Below the pieces are notes generated by a model. That model had not been told where the DNA came from. It saw only the letters and a program-made list of their open reading frames with translations, and made no database searches. Positions 37,011 to 46,400 of a stretch of DNA of 64,000 nt are shown piece by piece; position 1 is the first letter of the stretch; the number at the start of each line of letters is the position of its first letter. A program made the position numbers and the translations under genes. Origin of the DNA: an uncultured Lachnospiraceae bacterium (lineage in GTDB: Bacteria > Bacillota > Clostridia > Lachnospirales > Lachnospiraceae); the NCBI GenBank assembly GCA_910580005.1, contig CAJTXH010000002.1:1-64000 (forward strand), written 5' to 3'.

Positions 37011-39062
37011 TTAATAATTGTATTTTTCAAGAAGTTGTTTTAACTGGTTTGCATGGTACATAATTTCTTTGCTTGTGGTGGCATTTTCATGTGCTGTTGC
37101 AGAATTGTCCTGTGTTACAATAGAAATCTGTTCCAGTGCTTCATGTATCTGTACTATTGCTTCTGACTGGTCTTCTGTTGCAATTGAAATACTATTTACA
37201 AGTTTATCAGTAGCCTGGTTTTTCTCTTCTATATTCTTTAATGAATTAACTGCAATTTTAAGGTCTGTTATGCCGTCCTGGACATTACTGCATGTTTTAC
37301 TTATAAGTTCTGCTGTTTTTAAAGCAGCATCATTACACTGTGAAGCGAGGCTGCGTATTTCAGACGCAACTACTGCAAACCCCTTTCCAGATTCACCAGC
37401 CTTTGCCGCTTCAACAGAGGCATTCATGGAAAGCAGATTCGTTTTTGCTGCAATGCCTTGCATAAGATTTGTAATACTGCTTATTTCATTAGAGTTTTCT
37501 TCTATTGTAGTCATGGTATCTGTAAGTTTCTGGAGGTTTTTATTGCCCTCATCCACTTCTTTTACTATTAATGACATCATTTCACCCGCCTGCTTTGTAT
37601 TATATGAGGTCTGTTTTATCTCTTCTGTAATACCTGTTAATGAGGCAAATAATTCTTCTGTAGCACTTGCCTGGTCTGAAGTGCCATCTGCAAGTGTCTG
37701 TGCTGATACATCAAAATTCTTTGCGCCAGAAATAATTGCAGATGCAGCAGTATTAATATGGTTTATTGCTGTTATCATGCTTTCGTTTATTAATACTAGT
37801 GATGAAGCAAGATTATTAAATTCGCCTTTAAATTCATTTGGAATTTTACCATTGAAATTTCCATCTGCTATTCTTTTTGCAAAAGCATTTATTTCCTGGA
37901 GTATGTCTTTCAGCGTCCCAATTGTTTTATTAATATTAATTAAGAGTCCAGCACTTTCATCATTGCCTTGCACTTTTGGAATTACTGTAGTTAAATCACC
38001 ATCTGCAAGAAGTTCCAGACGGGCAAGGCATAATTTTATTGGTTTTGTAATAGTCTTTGTTATAAGTGCAAAAAGCAAAATAGCACATATTATTGCAATA
38101 ATTGTAACTGATATGCCAGACTTATTAACCATTTGTAACAATGACAATGCTTTTTCCTTATTATGAAGGGTAATAACTGACCATGTGTCAGAGTAGCCAT
38201 CCAGTTCTACAGGTGAATAACTTGCATAATATTCTTTTTCATTATAAATTACCTCTTTTGAGCCGCTTTTGCCTGACATAACCTGGGAAATAATATCTGA
38301 AAATTCTTTTGATACTTTTATAGGTTCTTCCTTAGTTAAAATATTTCCTGCATCATCATATAAAGTATTGCCAGCAGAGTCCTTTTTTGAGATGGTTTTT
38401 GTAAGGTTTTTATAATTATATAATTCTTCATAATAAATGCTTTCCGGGTGTGCAAGTATAGTTCCTTCTCCATCTATAATAAATGATATCCTGTCATCTT
38501 TTTTATCAGAATATTCTTCTACAAGGGATTGTAAAGTTGCCAGTTTTATATCTGTTGCAAGTATTCCCTTCATCTGGTTATTTTGTATCAGTGGGTAAAA
38601 AATGGATGCACATGCCATATTAGTGGAAACTGAATAATATGATTTTGAAATAAAAGGCTTCTGTATTTCCATCATTTGCGTAAACCACCACCTGTTAGAC
38701 CTGTTACTAAGCTCACCTATAGAACGGGAAGTCTGGTCACCGTTGGTGTCTTGTATGTATACAAGTTCAAAATAATCATTTCTTTGTGCAACGCCTTTTA
38801 CTATGGGGAATTGTACCCTGCCATTCATGGACAGTATTGGTTTTGAGTATGCAAGCTCTTCTGTTACTGCATAAGCTTTGTTCATAAAACTTCCAACTGA
38901 CTGCGATATAAAACTGTTAATTTCAGTGTTATGTTTTATAATCTGGTTGTTGTATGTTTTTTCTAAAAGATTTCCAGTGATGCCTAAAATTGTTGTAGCA
39001 AATATGCCCAGAATTAATACCATAGGGAGCATAAATTTGCTAAATATACTTTTGAATTTCAT
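37011..39062 (-). CDS. Methyl-accepting chemotaxis protein
   Basis: 683 residues. A membrane segment (about 8-30), a periplasm-side dCache-like sensor domain (about 35-300, with FVELVYIQDTNGDQTSRSIG-like features and RWWFTQMM), a second membrane segment (about 305-330), HAMP, and a signalling domain with the hairpin tip ATNLLSMNASVEAAKAGESG then KGFAVVASEIRSLA. dCache domains bind amino acids or other small molecules. No C-terminal CheR-tethering pentapeptide is seen. AAGGAGAAATTT precedes the ATG. No flagellar genes are in view, so its output system is elsewhere. Upstream 39063-39442 holds no gene that I can support. Confidence 0.95.
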   Translation of the reverse strand: MKFKSIFSKFMLPMVLILGIFATTILGITGNLLEKTYNNQIIKHNTEINSFISQSVGSFMNKAYAVTEELAYSKPILSMNGRVQFPIVKGVAQRNDYFELVYIQDTNGDQTSRSIGELSNRSNRWWFTQMMEIQKPFISKSYYSVSTNMACASIFYPLIQNNQMKGILATDIKLATLQSLVEEYSDKKDDRISFIIDGEGTILAHPESIYYEELYNYKNLTKTISKKDSAGNTLYDDAGNILTKEEPIKVSKEFSDIISQVMSGKSGSKEVIYNEKEYYASYSPVELDGYSDTWSVITLHNKEKALSLLQMVNKSGISVTIIAIICAILLFALITKTITKPIKLCLARLELLADGDLTTVIPKVQGNDESAGLLININKTIGTLKDILQEINAFAKRIADGNFNGKIPNEFKGEFNNLASSLVLINESMITAINHINTAASAIISGAKNFDVSAQTLADGTSDQASATEELFASLTGITEEIKQTSYNTKQAGEMMSLIVKEVDEGNKNLQKLTDTMTTIEENSNEISSITNLMQGIAAKTNLLSMNASVEAAKAGESGKGFAVVASEIRSLASQCNDAALKTAELISKTCSNVQDGITDLKIAVNSLKNIEEKNQATDKLVNSISIATEDQSEAIVQIHEALEQISIVTQDNSATAHENATTSKEIMYHANQLKQLLEKYNY

Positions 39063-39442
39063 AAATTTCTCCTTGTGTTATTAATAGTATTTACAACCTA
39101 TACAAAATAGCCTTAAATGTTTAAAATAGTAATATATAGGTTTATCGCATGTCTGCTAAATAAGTATATCACATTTTAATAATATATTCCAAGGATTTTC
39201 TTGCATGATATCGGGACAAATATATAAATGAATAAATTTTAAGACGTTGGAACCTTAATGGGTGTAAAAGTCATGTTTGTGGCATGCTTTTTTAGAGTGA
39301 AATAATTTAGCTGGACATGGAAACCCTGCATCCGTTTCATAGTAATTTCCAGACAACTGTAAGAATAAGTTTAATTAAAAGACCACATAATATTGATTAT
39401 AACTACAAGAAAATATTTATAAAAAAAGGAGATTTTAACAAA

Positions 39443-39859
39443 ATGAATCTTATACAGGCATATCTTATAATGTTTTTAACTGGTGGTTTTTTATACTGTG
39501 GAATAGAAATACTATATAGGGGGTACTCACATATTTCTATGCTTTTTGCAGGAGGGTTGTGCTTTATTTTAGTCGGGGTTATACAAAATATTCTTGGTGA
39601 ATCAGCTTCTATAGTCGGGCAGATGCTCTTATGCGGCATTATGATTACAGGTGTAGAATTTTTATTTGGTGAGGTTGTTAATAAATATATGCACCTTAAT
39701 GTATGGGATTACTCAGCAGAACAATATAATTTCAAAGGACAGATATGCCTGCTGTACTCTAATATGTGGTTTTTATTGTCATGTCCTATGATTATACTGC
39801 ATGATTATATGGAATATATTTTAATTGGAAGCCATATGCCCCACTATAAAATATTCTGA
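39443..39859 (+). CDS. Four-helix membrane protein (CmpB/putative ABC type-IV family)
   Basis: 138 residues from the ATG with AAAAGGAGATTTT upstream; an earlier frame extension has no RBS. Four hydrophobic segments (about 4-22, 30-48, 55-75, 105-125) with conserved-looking GIEILYRGYSHISM, FLFGEVVNKYMHLNVWDYSAE and NFKGQICLLYSNMW match the PF06541-type membrane family, annotated as putative ABC-transporter type IV. The family's function is uncertain; no ATPase gene is adjacent. It stands alone between the chemoreceptor and the AbrB gene. Confidence 0.8.
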   Translation: MNLIQAYLIMFLTGGFLYCGIEILYRGYSHISMLFAGGLCFILVGVIQNILGESASIVGQMLLCGIMITGVEFLFGEVVNKYMHLNVWDYSAEQYNFKGQICLLYSNMWFLLSCPMIILHDYMEYILIGSHMPHYKIF

Positions 39860-39936
39860 GTGCACGGAAAGCCAAATTATATTTGCCATTTCACTTAATC
39901 TGTGCTATATTCAGCATAAAAGGAGGCCACTTAAAT

Positions 39937-40200
39937 ATGAAAGAAACAGGAATAGTAAGAAAACTTGACGAACTCGGCAGGATAACCCTGCCTATAGAGC
40001 TCCGCCGTACCCTGCACCTTGCAGAAAGGGATTCCATTGAAATATCAACAAAAGATGATAAAATAATACTTGAAAAATATGAGCCTGTAGATATTTTCAC
40101 AGGTGAAAAAGAAGATTTAATAGAATACCACGGCAAAAAGGTTTCCAAAAAATCTATTATTGAAATGGCAGGGCTTGCTGGCATCGAAATACGACAGTAA
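39937..40200 (+). CDS. AbrB/SpoVT-family regulator
   Basis: 87 residues from the ATG after AAAGGAGGCCAC. The N-terminal swapped-hairpin domain (GIVRKLDELGRITLPIELRRTL, residues 4-25) is the AbrB/SpoVT DNA-binding fold. A C-terminal helix (about 60-87) may support oligomerisation. AbrB relatives set transition-state and sporulation gene expression. The sirtuin gene follows 36 bases later with its own strong RBS and could be in the same transcript. Confidence 0.92.
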   Translation: MKETGIVRKLDELGRITLPIELRRTLHLAERDSIEISTKDDKIILEKYEPVDIFTGEKEDLIEYHGKKVSKKSIIEMAGLAGIEIRQ

Positions 40201-40236
40201 GTTAAAATGTGCTGCAAATAATAAAGGAGGGATTTT

Positions 40237-40962
40237 ATGCATAATGCCAGAGAAAATATAAAGACTTTAAAAAACTGGATTGAAGAAAGCAATAATATTG
40301 TATTTTTTGGTGGCGCTGGTGTTTCAACTGAAAGCGGGATACCTGATTTCCGTAGCACTGACGGGCTATACAGCCAGAAATATGACTATCCGCCAGAAAC
40401 AATACTAAGCCACTCTTTTTTCCGCCAGAAACCAGGGGAATTTTATAAATTTTACCGTGATAAAATGATTTGTACAGATGCGGAACCCAATATTACACAT
40501 TTAAAACTGGCAGAACTTGAACAGAAAGGAAAACTTAAGGCTGTTATTACACAAAATATTGATGGGCTGCACCAGAAAGCTGGAAGTAAAACTGTTTATG
40601 AACTGCATGGTTCAGTTTTAAGGAATTATTGTATGAAGTGCCATAAATTTTATAATATAGACGCAATTACGTGTTCCACGGACATACCCCTTTGCAACTG
40701 TGGTGGTACTATAAAGCCTGATGTTGTATTATATGAAGAAATGCTTGACCATAATATAATTAATGCTTCTATAGCAGCTATAAGTGCCGCAGATATATTA
40801 ATAGTAGGAGGGACTTCGCTTGCAGTTTTCCCTGCCGCCAACTTTGTGCAGTATTATACAGGAAAAAGGCTTGTCCTTATTAACAAGTCAGATACACCAC
40901 TTGACAGCCGGGCAGACCTTCTGTTACAATGCCCACTGGGTGAAGTATTTTCACAAATTTAA
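40237..40962 (+). CDS. cobB: NAD-dependent protein deacylase (sirtuin)
   Basis: 241 residues with all sirtuin motifs: GAGVSTESGIPDFRS (NAD binding), TQNIDGLHQKAG, catalytic His in YELHGSV, the zinc site CMKCHKFYN...CNCGG and GGTSLAVFPAA. The YSQK-containing small-domain loop (SQKYDYPPE) is of the class often having deacetylase activity. It removes acyl groups from lysine using NAD+. AAAGGAGGG precedes the ATG. No acetyl-CoA synthetase gene is next to it. Confidence 0.96.
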   Translation: MHNARENIKTLKNWIEESNNIVFFGGAGVSTESGIPDFRSTDGLYSQKYDYPPETILSHSFFRQKPGEFYKFYRDKMICTDAEPNITHLKLAELEQKGKLKAVITQNIDGLHQKAGSKTVYELHGSVLRNYCMKCHKFYNIDAITCSTDIPLCNCGGTIKPDVVLYEEMLDHNIINASIAAISAADILIVGGTSLAVFPAANFVQYYTGKRLVLINKSDTPLDSRADLLLQCPLGEVFSQI

Positions 40963-41016
40963 CATATACCATTACACACATAAGTGGTATAATAAATTAA
41001 TCTATGGAGGATTTTT

Positions 41017-41274
41017 ATGAGGTATACATATAAAACAAAAGGAACTTGTTCATCACAAATTGAATTTGATATTAATGATAATGTTATAACGAATGTAACT
41101 TTTACAGGAGGCTGCAACGGAAACCTCCAGGCTGTCCGTTCACTTGTTGACGGGCTTACAGTTGAACAGATTGAGAAAAAAGTAAGAGGCATAATGTGTG
41201 GGATGAAAGGCACATCATGTCCTGACCAGCTTGCAAAAGCAGTACGTGAAGCATATGAACATACACATGCATAG
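41017..41274 (+). CDS. TSCPD-domain protein (TIGR03905 family)
   Basis: 85 residues. Conserved cysteines lie in KGTCSSQIEF, FTGGCNGNLQAV, GIMCGMKG and TSCPDQLAKAV. The C-terminal TSCPDQL signature is the same as the tail of vitamin-B12-dependent ribonucleotide reductases (TSCPD domain), here as a stand-alone protein. The function is unknown; a nucleic-acid or metal-binding role is a common guess. ATGGAGG lies upstream. It converges with the sulfatase gene and its terminator. Confidence 0.93.
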   Translation: MRYTYKTKGTCSSQIEFDINDNVITNVTFTGGCNGNLQAVRSLVDGLTVEQIEKKVRGIMCGMKGTSCPDQLAKAVREAYEHTHA

Positions 41275-41285
41275 ATATGCATTAT

Positions 41286-41316
41286 AAAAAAGCAGCCCCT
41301 GTAATCAGGGGTCTGC
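41286..41316 (-). terminator. Terminator overlapping the end of the LTA synthase gene
   Basis: On the minus strand GCAG, A, CCCCTG, loop ATTA, CAGGGG, CTGC then TTTTTT. The stop codon TGA of the sulfatase gene (41305-41307) falls across the top of the stem/loop, so the last codons are inside the terminator. It also faces the plus-strand TSCPD gene. Confidence 0.85.
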
Positions 41317-43125
41317 CCTAAAATGCCTGTCAAGCCTGTTTTCGTCATCAAAAAGATAATTATATTGCACAATTTCATACTCTTTCATTAATTGTGAATA
41401 TTTATTATTTCTCTCACTTTTTTCATGCAGTGTACCTGTACTGTCATAACTTCCCACAGCACTTATGGCTGGAAGTTTTTTATATAAATCCAGCAGGTAT
41501 CGGTTAAAATTGCTAGATTTTAAACCTGCTGCATCCAAAAATATAGAAGAAAGGTAATTAATTGATGCTTTATCTATAAACATTTCTTGAATATCATAAT
41601 TTGCCCATATAAGAAATGGCACTTTATGTTTTAGCATTGTATCTTCTTGCGTGAACTGTAATGGCATTTTGCCCATTAAATCCTTATAAAATAAATCTGG
41701 AAGATGCGGCTGGTGGTCACCAAATAAAAGTATAATAACAGGTTCATCTACATTCTGGAAATATGTAATTAACTGTTCTAGTGCATCATCAGACATTTTT
41801 ATAAGTGAAAGATACTGTTCTGCCTGCATTCCCGCAGGAAATGATGTAACATGTACATTGTCTTTAAATTTATAACTTGTATTATTATATGGGTTATGGT
41901 TCTGCATTGTTACATTAAATACACAAAGCGAAGAACCTTCTTTTTTATTCTCATATAATTCTTCTATTTTCTGGTAACTGGATAAATCACTAATATAATC
42001 CCTTACAAGTATTGGGTTTTCAAAATCATCCATAGATAAAAACTTGTCAAAATATAACAATGGGTATACCCTGTTCCTGTTATATCCAGAAGCATTGTAG
42101 GGATGTATTGCAACTGCTTCATCATAACCCTTCTGGGACTTTATATTGCTTATAACAGAAGGGAGGTATCCATCCATATATTGCAGGTAAGGATTGCCTG
42201 GAAGAAAAACCTTACTGCACCCTGTCAGAAATTCAAACTCTGAATTTGAAGTATATCCCCCATATACAGATGACTGTACATAACCTTTAATAGTATTTTC
42301 CTTAAGGCTGTCATAAAATGGCATTACATCTATATCAGTCTGGTAATCACCAAGCACCCGCAAATCAGAAAATGATTCGTTCATAATCATTATAATATTA
42401 GGGTTTTTCTGTCCAGTTTTAGAGTTCCCACTGTAATCTTTTTCTGATTCATAAACTGATAATATTTTATCTGCCTTTTCTGCTGAATATCCTGGTGGCT
42501 CTTCTACCCTGGCTTTTCCTGCATTAGCAGTAAAATAAAGCAGGTAGCCATAATCACTTATTCCAATATTGTGGTCCCATGTAATAGAGCTTACTCCCCT
42601 GAAAAATGTTGCATCAAAATTTATCCATGCAGTAAATGCCAGGCATATGGCTATACCTGTTATTGATACAATTAATGGTTTCTTTCCAAAATAATTCCCT
42701 TTGTGCCTGCGTGGCAGGTGTATGCTGGTTAAAATGCCTGCTGCCCCTGTAAAACAGCCTGCAAGGAAATATGGTGTTACTTTGTATGAATATCCGCCAG
42801 CCACTGTTGCTGCGGTTTTTATAGCATAAAAATCCATGTAAACAATGCCATAACCCCTGAATGATATTACAAAAAAATTAGCTATTCCGGCAGCCAGCAC
42901 CAAAAAACATGAAATTAAAAATGCAGCCCTCACGCTTTGTAAAACACTGGCAAGCATAAGGTTTACAAGCATCATAAGAACCACATTTTTAATAATTATA
43001 TCATTGGGAAAATCTGTTACTGCCTTTTTTAAAAACAGTTCTAAATACAGAAATTCCCAGAAACTTAATGTTATAAATATTATAACATTAATAAAACCCT
43101 TAATAACAATATTTTTATATGGCAT
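41305..43125 (-). CDS. LTA-synthase-like sulfatase (polyglycerolphosphate or phosphoglycerol transferase)
   Basis: 606 residues. Five N-terminal membrane segments (about 8-28, 40-60, 65-85, 115-135, 150-170) precede an extracytoplasmic sulfatase-fold domain (about 240-560). PNIIMIMNESFSDLRVLG has the conserved Glu and the catalytic Ser/Thr region. Other metal-site elements are YTSNSEFEFLTG, HPYNASGYNRN and LLFGDHQPHLPD. These enzymes polymerise glycerol phosphate from phosphatidylglycerol onto the lipid anchor of lipoteichoic acid or decorate glycans. The HtrA gene ends five bases upstream of its ATG, so both are in one operon for envelope maintenance. Confidence 0.9.
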   Translation of the reverse strand: MPYKNIVIKGFINVIIFITLSFWEFLYLELFLKKAVTDFPNDIIIKNVVLMMLVNLMLASVLQSVRAAFLISCFLVLAAGIANFFVISFRGYGIVYMDFYAIKTAATVAGGYSYKVTPYFLAGCFTGAAGILTSIHLPRRHKGNYFGKKPLIVSITGIAICLAFTAWINFDATFFRGVSSITWDHNIGISDYGYLLYFTANAGKARVEEPPGYSAEKADKILSVYESEKDYSGNSKTGQKNPNIIMIMNESFSDLRVLGDYQTDIDVMPFYDSLKENTIKGYVQSSVYGGYTSNSEFEFLTGCSKVFLPGNPYLQYMDGYLPSVISNIKSQKGYDEAVAIHPYNASGYNRNRVYPLLYFDKFLSMDDFENPILVRDYISDLSSYQKIEELYENKKEGSSLCVFNVTMQNHNPYNNTSYKFKDNVHVTSFPAGMQAEQYLSLIKMSDDALEQLITYFQNVDEPVIILLFGDHQPHLPDLFYKDLMGKMPLQFTQEDTMLKHKVPFLIWANYDIQEMFIDKASINYLSSIFLDAAGLKSSNFNRYLLDLYKKLPAISAVGSYDSTGTLHEKSERNNKYSQLMKEYEIVQYNYLFDDENRLDRHFRADP

Positions 43126-43130
43126 ACCAG

Positions 43131-44687
43131 TTAATTTGAGAATGGGTTTGAAAACGGATTTGAGAAGAAACCGCCAAAACCATTATCCCCCTGGTTATTA
43201 TCCTGTCCATCTTCATCCTGCCCGCCAGTATAAGTGCTTCCACTATTAGGAAGATTATCAACAGTTTCTATACCCTGGAGTTTAGCCTTTACTTTTTTCT
43301 CTTCATATGAACCATTATTGCTGCGCTGGAATGTAATCTCAATTTCAGTACCTTTGCGGTAGCTGTTTACTTTCTCCTGCAGGCTCTCAGATGTTGTTAC
43401 TTCCATATTATTAATGCTTGTAATTATATCACCTGTCTTTAATCCAGCTTTTTGTGCTGCCCCATCTTCTGCAACCTCCTCAATATAAACACCATTTGGT
43501 ATATTATAATAACTTGCTTCATCTGTAACAGTCTTTATCCTTACCCCGAGATAGCCCTTTTCATCATCTGATAATTCTTCTTTGTTCATAAGTTCATCAA
43601 TAATAGGCGTTGCTACAGAGATAGGTATTGCATAGCCTACACCTTCAACTGATGAATCCGCAATTTTAGCTGAATTAATGCCAATAACCTGCCCCTGGAG
43701 GTTAAGAAGCGCCCCTCCGCTGTTGCCAGGATTTATTGCTGCGTCAGTCTGTATTGCTTTAATCTTATTAGTTACACCAGTTTTCTCAGACTCTTCTATA
43801 ATTTCCCTGTCTTTTGCACTTATATAGCCAACTGTCACAGACTGCCCATAACCAAGTGAATTTCCTATTGCAATAGCAATCTCCCCAAGCTTTAAACTTT
43901 CAGAACTGCCTAAATCTGCTATCTTAATTTTATCCATTGTAGAATCTTTAACAGATTTAACCTTAACTGCTATAACTGCAATATCGTTACTTGCCGCAGT
44001 ACCCTTGACAGATGCTTCATAAACCTCGTTATCAATAAACTGTACAGAAATTGTCTTTGCACCATCTATAACATGGTTATTAGTTGCTATAAGAAGTTCT
44101 TTGTCACTTTGCCCTACAATAAAACCAGAACCACAGCTTGTTCTGTTACGTTGCTGGTAATACTGCCCAAACAGGTCATAATAATCTGTGCCTTCTGATG
44201 TGCTGGTAATAGCAACCATTGCAGGCATTGTCTGTTCAACAATTCCTGATACATCTGTAACTGCACCTTTAACAGAAACAACATTGCCGCTGCCAGCTTT
44301 ACTTGTAGTAGTCTTTTCAGGCCCTTTGCCATCCTGGCTTGTAGTTCCAATCTTCTTTGGGCTCTGTGAGGTTATGCCAATTACACTATCTGACAGATAA
44401 CGTACAGTTTCAAAACATGTGCCTGCAATAACACCAAACAATACAGCACATGCTGCTGTTATAACCAGCTTCTTTCCGGTTCCCATGCCCTTTTTATTCT
44501 GCTGCGTATATATGTTGTCCTGCCCCTCTGCCTGCTCCCCGTATTGTGGAGGCTGTGCTACATTATCCTGATTATCGCCCTCTTTGTAAGAATATCTGTA
44601 AACAGAAGAATCTGGTGGATTTGTGCCCTCAACAGGATTGCCATATTCGCCTGTATAAGAATTACTGTTGTTATTATTTTCCTCCAT
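43131..44687 (-). CDS. HtrA/DegP-family membrane serine protease
   Basis: 518 residues. A low-complexity N-terminal tail (1-70; Asn, Gly, Gln-rich) precedes one membrane segment (about 73-95). The trypsin-like domain has the triad H205 (ATNNHVIDG), D235 (SNDIAVIAV) and S323 (NPGNSGGALL). A PDZ domain (about 395-485) carries YLGVRIKTV and GLKTGDIITSINN. The C-terminus repeats FSNPFSNPFSN. HtrA proteases clear misfolded exported proteins. The sulfatase gene lies directly downstream. GGG-containing RBS sequence precedes the ATG and its promoter is at 44735-44763. Confidence 0.95.
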   Translation of the reverse strand: MEENNNNSNSYTGEYGNPVEGTNPPDSSVYRYSYKEGDNQDNVAQPPQYGEQAEGQDNIYTQQNKKGMGTGKKLVITAACAVLFGVIAGTCFETVRYLSDSVIGITSQSPKKIGTTSQDGKGPEKTTTSKAGSGNVVSVKGAVTDVSGIVEQTMPAMVAITSTSEGTDYYDLFGQYYQQRNRTSCGSGFIVGQSDKELLIATNNHVIDGAKTISVQFIDNEVYEASVKGTAASNDIAVIAVKVKSVKDSTMDKIKIADLGSSESLKLGEIAIAIGNSLGYGQSVTVGYISAKDREIIEESEKTGVTNKIKAIQTDAAINPGNSGGALLNLQGQVIGINSAKIADSSVEGVGYAIPISVATPIIDELMNKEELSDDEKGYLGVRIKTVTDEASYYNIPNGVYIEEVAEDGAAQKAGLKTGDIITSINNMEVTTSESLQEKVNSYRKGTEIEITFQRSNNGSYEEKKVKAKLQGIETVDNLPNSGSTYTGGQDEDGQDNNQGDNGFGGFFSNPFSNPFSN

Positions 44688-44734
44688 AGTTTATCCCTCA
44701 TATCTTTCTATAATTAGCAATTTATATATTTGCT

Positions 44735-44763
44735 ATTATCCTACTTTTTTTGCAATGCGTCAA
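44735..44763 (-). promoter_or_regulatory. Promoter of htrA operon
   Basis: On the minus strand TTGACG (44763-44758), 17 bases, GATAAT (44740-44735), about 50 bases before the HtrA ATG. Confidence 0.7.
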
Positions 44764-44852
44764 CAATGATTTATTAAGTTTACCACCGTTTTGTGTAAAA
44801 GTTGTGAAAAAGAAATTAATTTATCATTATTTATTGCGAAATAGGAGTTTTA

Positions 44853-44902
44853 TGGCTATAATAAATAGACGGCACAGGGACATGCCCTGTTTATTATAGC
44901 CA
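44853..44902 (+). promoter_or_regulatory. Long leader hairpin before sugar transferase
   Basis: TGGCTATAATAAA (44853-44865) pairs perfectly with TTTATTATAGCCA (44890-44902), and inside it CAGGG-ACATG-CCCTG (44875-44889) forms a second stem. It is placed about 45 bases before the TTG start of the glycosylphosphotransferase gene. There is no U-run, so it is not a simple terminator. It may be a 5' mRNA structure or a protein site. Confidence 0.6.
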
Positions 44903-44946
44903 AAGCCAGTATTTTACTAAAACTTTTTAAAAAAGAAGGTGAAGAT

Positions 44947-46380
44947 TTGATACGCGAGAACCAAAAACTGCTTAATATTATGCATATTATAATTGATGCA
45001 ATTATTATAGCCTTTTCATTTCTGCTTGCTTACCAGCTCAGGTTTGATGATACATGGAGCCCTCTTATTAAATATAATATTATAAGTCCTCCATTTGGAT
45101 ATTATAAATCACTTGAAGAATACCGCAACATGCTTATAATGCTTATTCCATGTTATATTATTATATACTATATCTGTGGAATGTATGACCCAAAACGTAC
45201 TTCTGGCAGGCGTTCTGAATTATTCAGCCTTATTAAATCAAGTATACTTGGTATGCTTTATACTGTTGCAATACTATATTTCCTTTTAAGGGAAAATAAC
45301 TATGCACGTCTTTTCCTTGGAATTTTTGTTGTATTAAATATCAGTATTGACTATATGTTCAGGCTTTTTGTTATAAAGATGCTGCGTAAGATGAGAAGGG
45401 CTGGCAAAAACCTTAAGCACATACTTATTGTAGGGTACAGCCGTACTGCCAAGGGGTATATTGACAGGCTCAGGTCACATCCTGACTGGGGTTACTCAAT
45501 TCATGGGATGCTTGATGACAACCAGCCTGAATGTGAAACATACAGGCATGTACAGATTATTGGCAAAATAAACAAACTTCCAGAGCTGTTAGCATCTAAT
45601 GAATATGATGAAATTGCTATAACCCTTGGAATTGATGAATACAGCAAGCTTGAAAAAATTGTTGCAATATGTGAAAAATCAGGTGTTCACACTAAGTTTA
45701 TACCTGATTATAACAATATTATACCTACAAAACCTTATACAGAAGACCTTGACGGCATACCTGTTATACATGTAAGGCATGTTCCTTTAAGTTCATCTTT
45801 TAACAAAGTGTTAAAAAGATGTGTTGATATATTTGGTTCACTTGTTGCAGTTATAATTTTCTGTATACCAATGCTCATCAGTGCGGTTATTATTAAAATT
45901 ACTTCCCCAGGCCCGCTAATTTTCAAACAGAAAAGAATAGGCCTTCACAACAGGGAATTTTCGATATATAAATTCCGCTCTATGAAAGTGCAGGAAGAAA
46001 GCAAAGAGAAAAAGGCATGGACTACAGAAAATGACCCACGTGTTACTAAATTTGGCAAATTTATGCGCAAGACAAATATTGATGAACTGCCACAGCTTTT
46101 TAATGTATTAAAAGGGGATATGAGCCTTGTAGGACCAAGGCCTGAACGCCCATACTTTGTAGATAAATTTAAGGAAGAAATACCAAGGTATATGGTAAAA
46201 CACCAGGTACGTCCAGGAATGACTGGATGGGCGCAGGTTAATGGCTACCGGGGTGATACTTCTATAACAAAACGGATTGAATGTGATTTATATTATGTTG
46301 AAAACTGGTCAATGTTCCTGGATTTTAAAATACTTTTTCTGACATTTTTCGGCAATAAAGTAAACAAAAATGCTTATTAA
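44947..46380 (+). CDS. Polyprenyl-phosphate sugar-1-phosphate transferase
   Basis: 477 residues from a TTG start with AAGAAGGTGAAG upstream. Four N-terminal membrane segments (about 8-30, 50-72, 90-112, 115-138), a Rossmann-like cytoplasmic domain (about 145-280, [12 protein letters not shown]), a membrane segment at about 285-310 and a C-terminal bacterial sugar-transferase domain ([68 protein letters not shown]) match WbaP/EpsL-type enzymes. They load the first sugar phosphate on undecaprenyl phosphate for exopolysaccharide or glycan assembly. The kinase gene follows in 20 bases. Confidence 0.95.
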   Translation: MIRENQKLLNIMHIIIDAIIIAFSFLLAYQLRFDDTWSPLIKYNIISPPFGYYKSLEEYRNMLIMLIPCYIIIYYICGMYDPKRTSGRRSELFSLIKSSILGMLYTVAILYFLLRENNYARLFLGIFVVLNISIDYMFRLFVIKMLRKMRRAGKNLKHILIVGYSRTAKGYIDRLRSHPDWGYSIHGMLDDNQPECETYRHVQIIGKINKLPELLASNEYDEIAITLGIDEYSKLEKIVAICEKSGVHTKFIPDYNNIIPTKPYTEDLDGIPVIHVRHVPLSSSFNKVLKRCVDIFGSLVAVIIFCIPMLISAVIIKITSPGPLIFKQKRIGLHNREFSIYKFRSMKVQEESKEKKAWTTENDPRVTKFGKFMRKTNIDELPQLFNVLKGDMSLVGPRPERPYFVDKFKEEIPRYMVKHQVRPGMTGWAQVNGYRGDTSITKRIECDLYYVENWSMFLDFKILFLTFFGNKVNKNAY

Positions 46381-46400
46381 TATATAGAAAGGAGATTATA

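Noticed and set aside
37018..38166. 382-codon plus-strand frame opposite the chemoreceptor gene
   Set aside because: Low-complexity product and strong codon support for the minus-strand chemoreceptor; it is a mirror frame.
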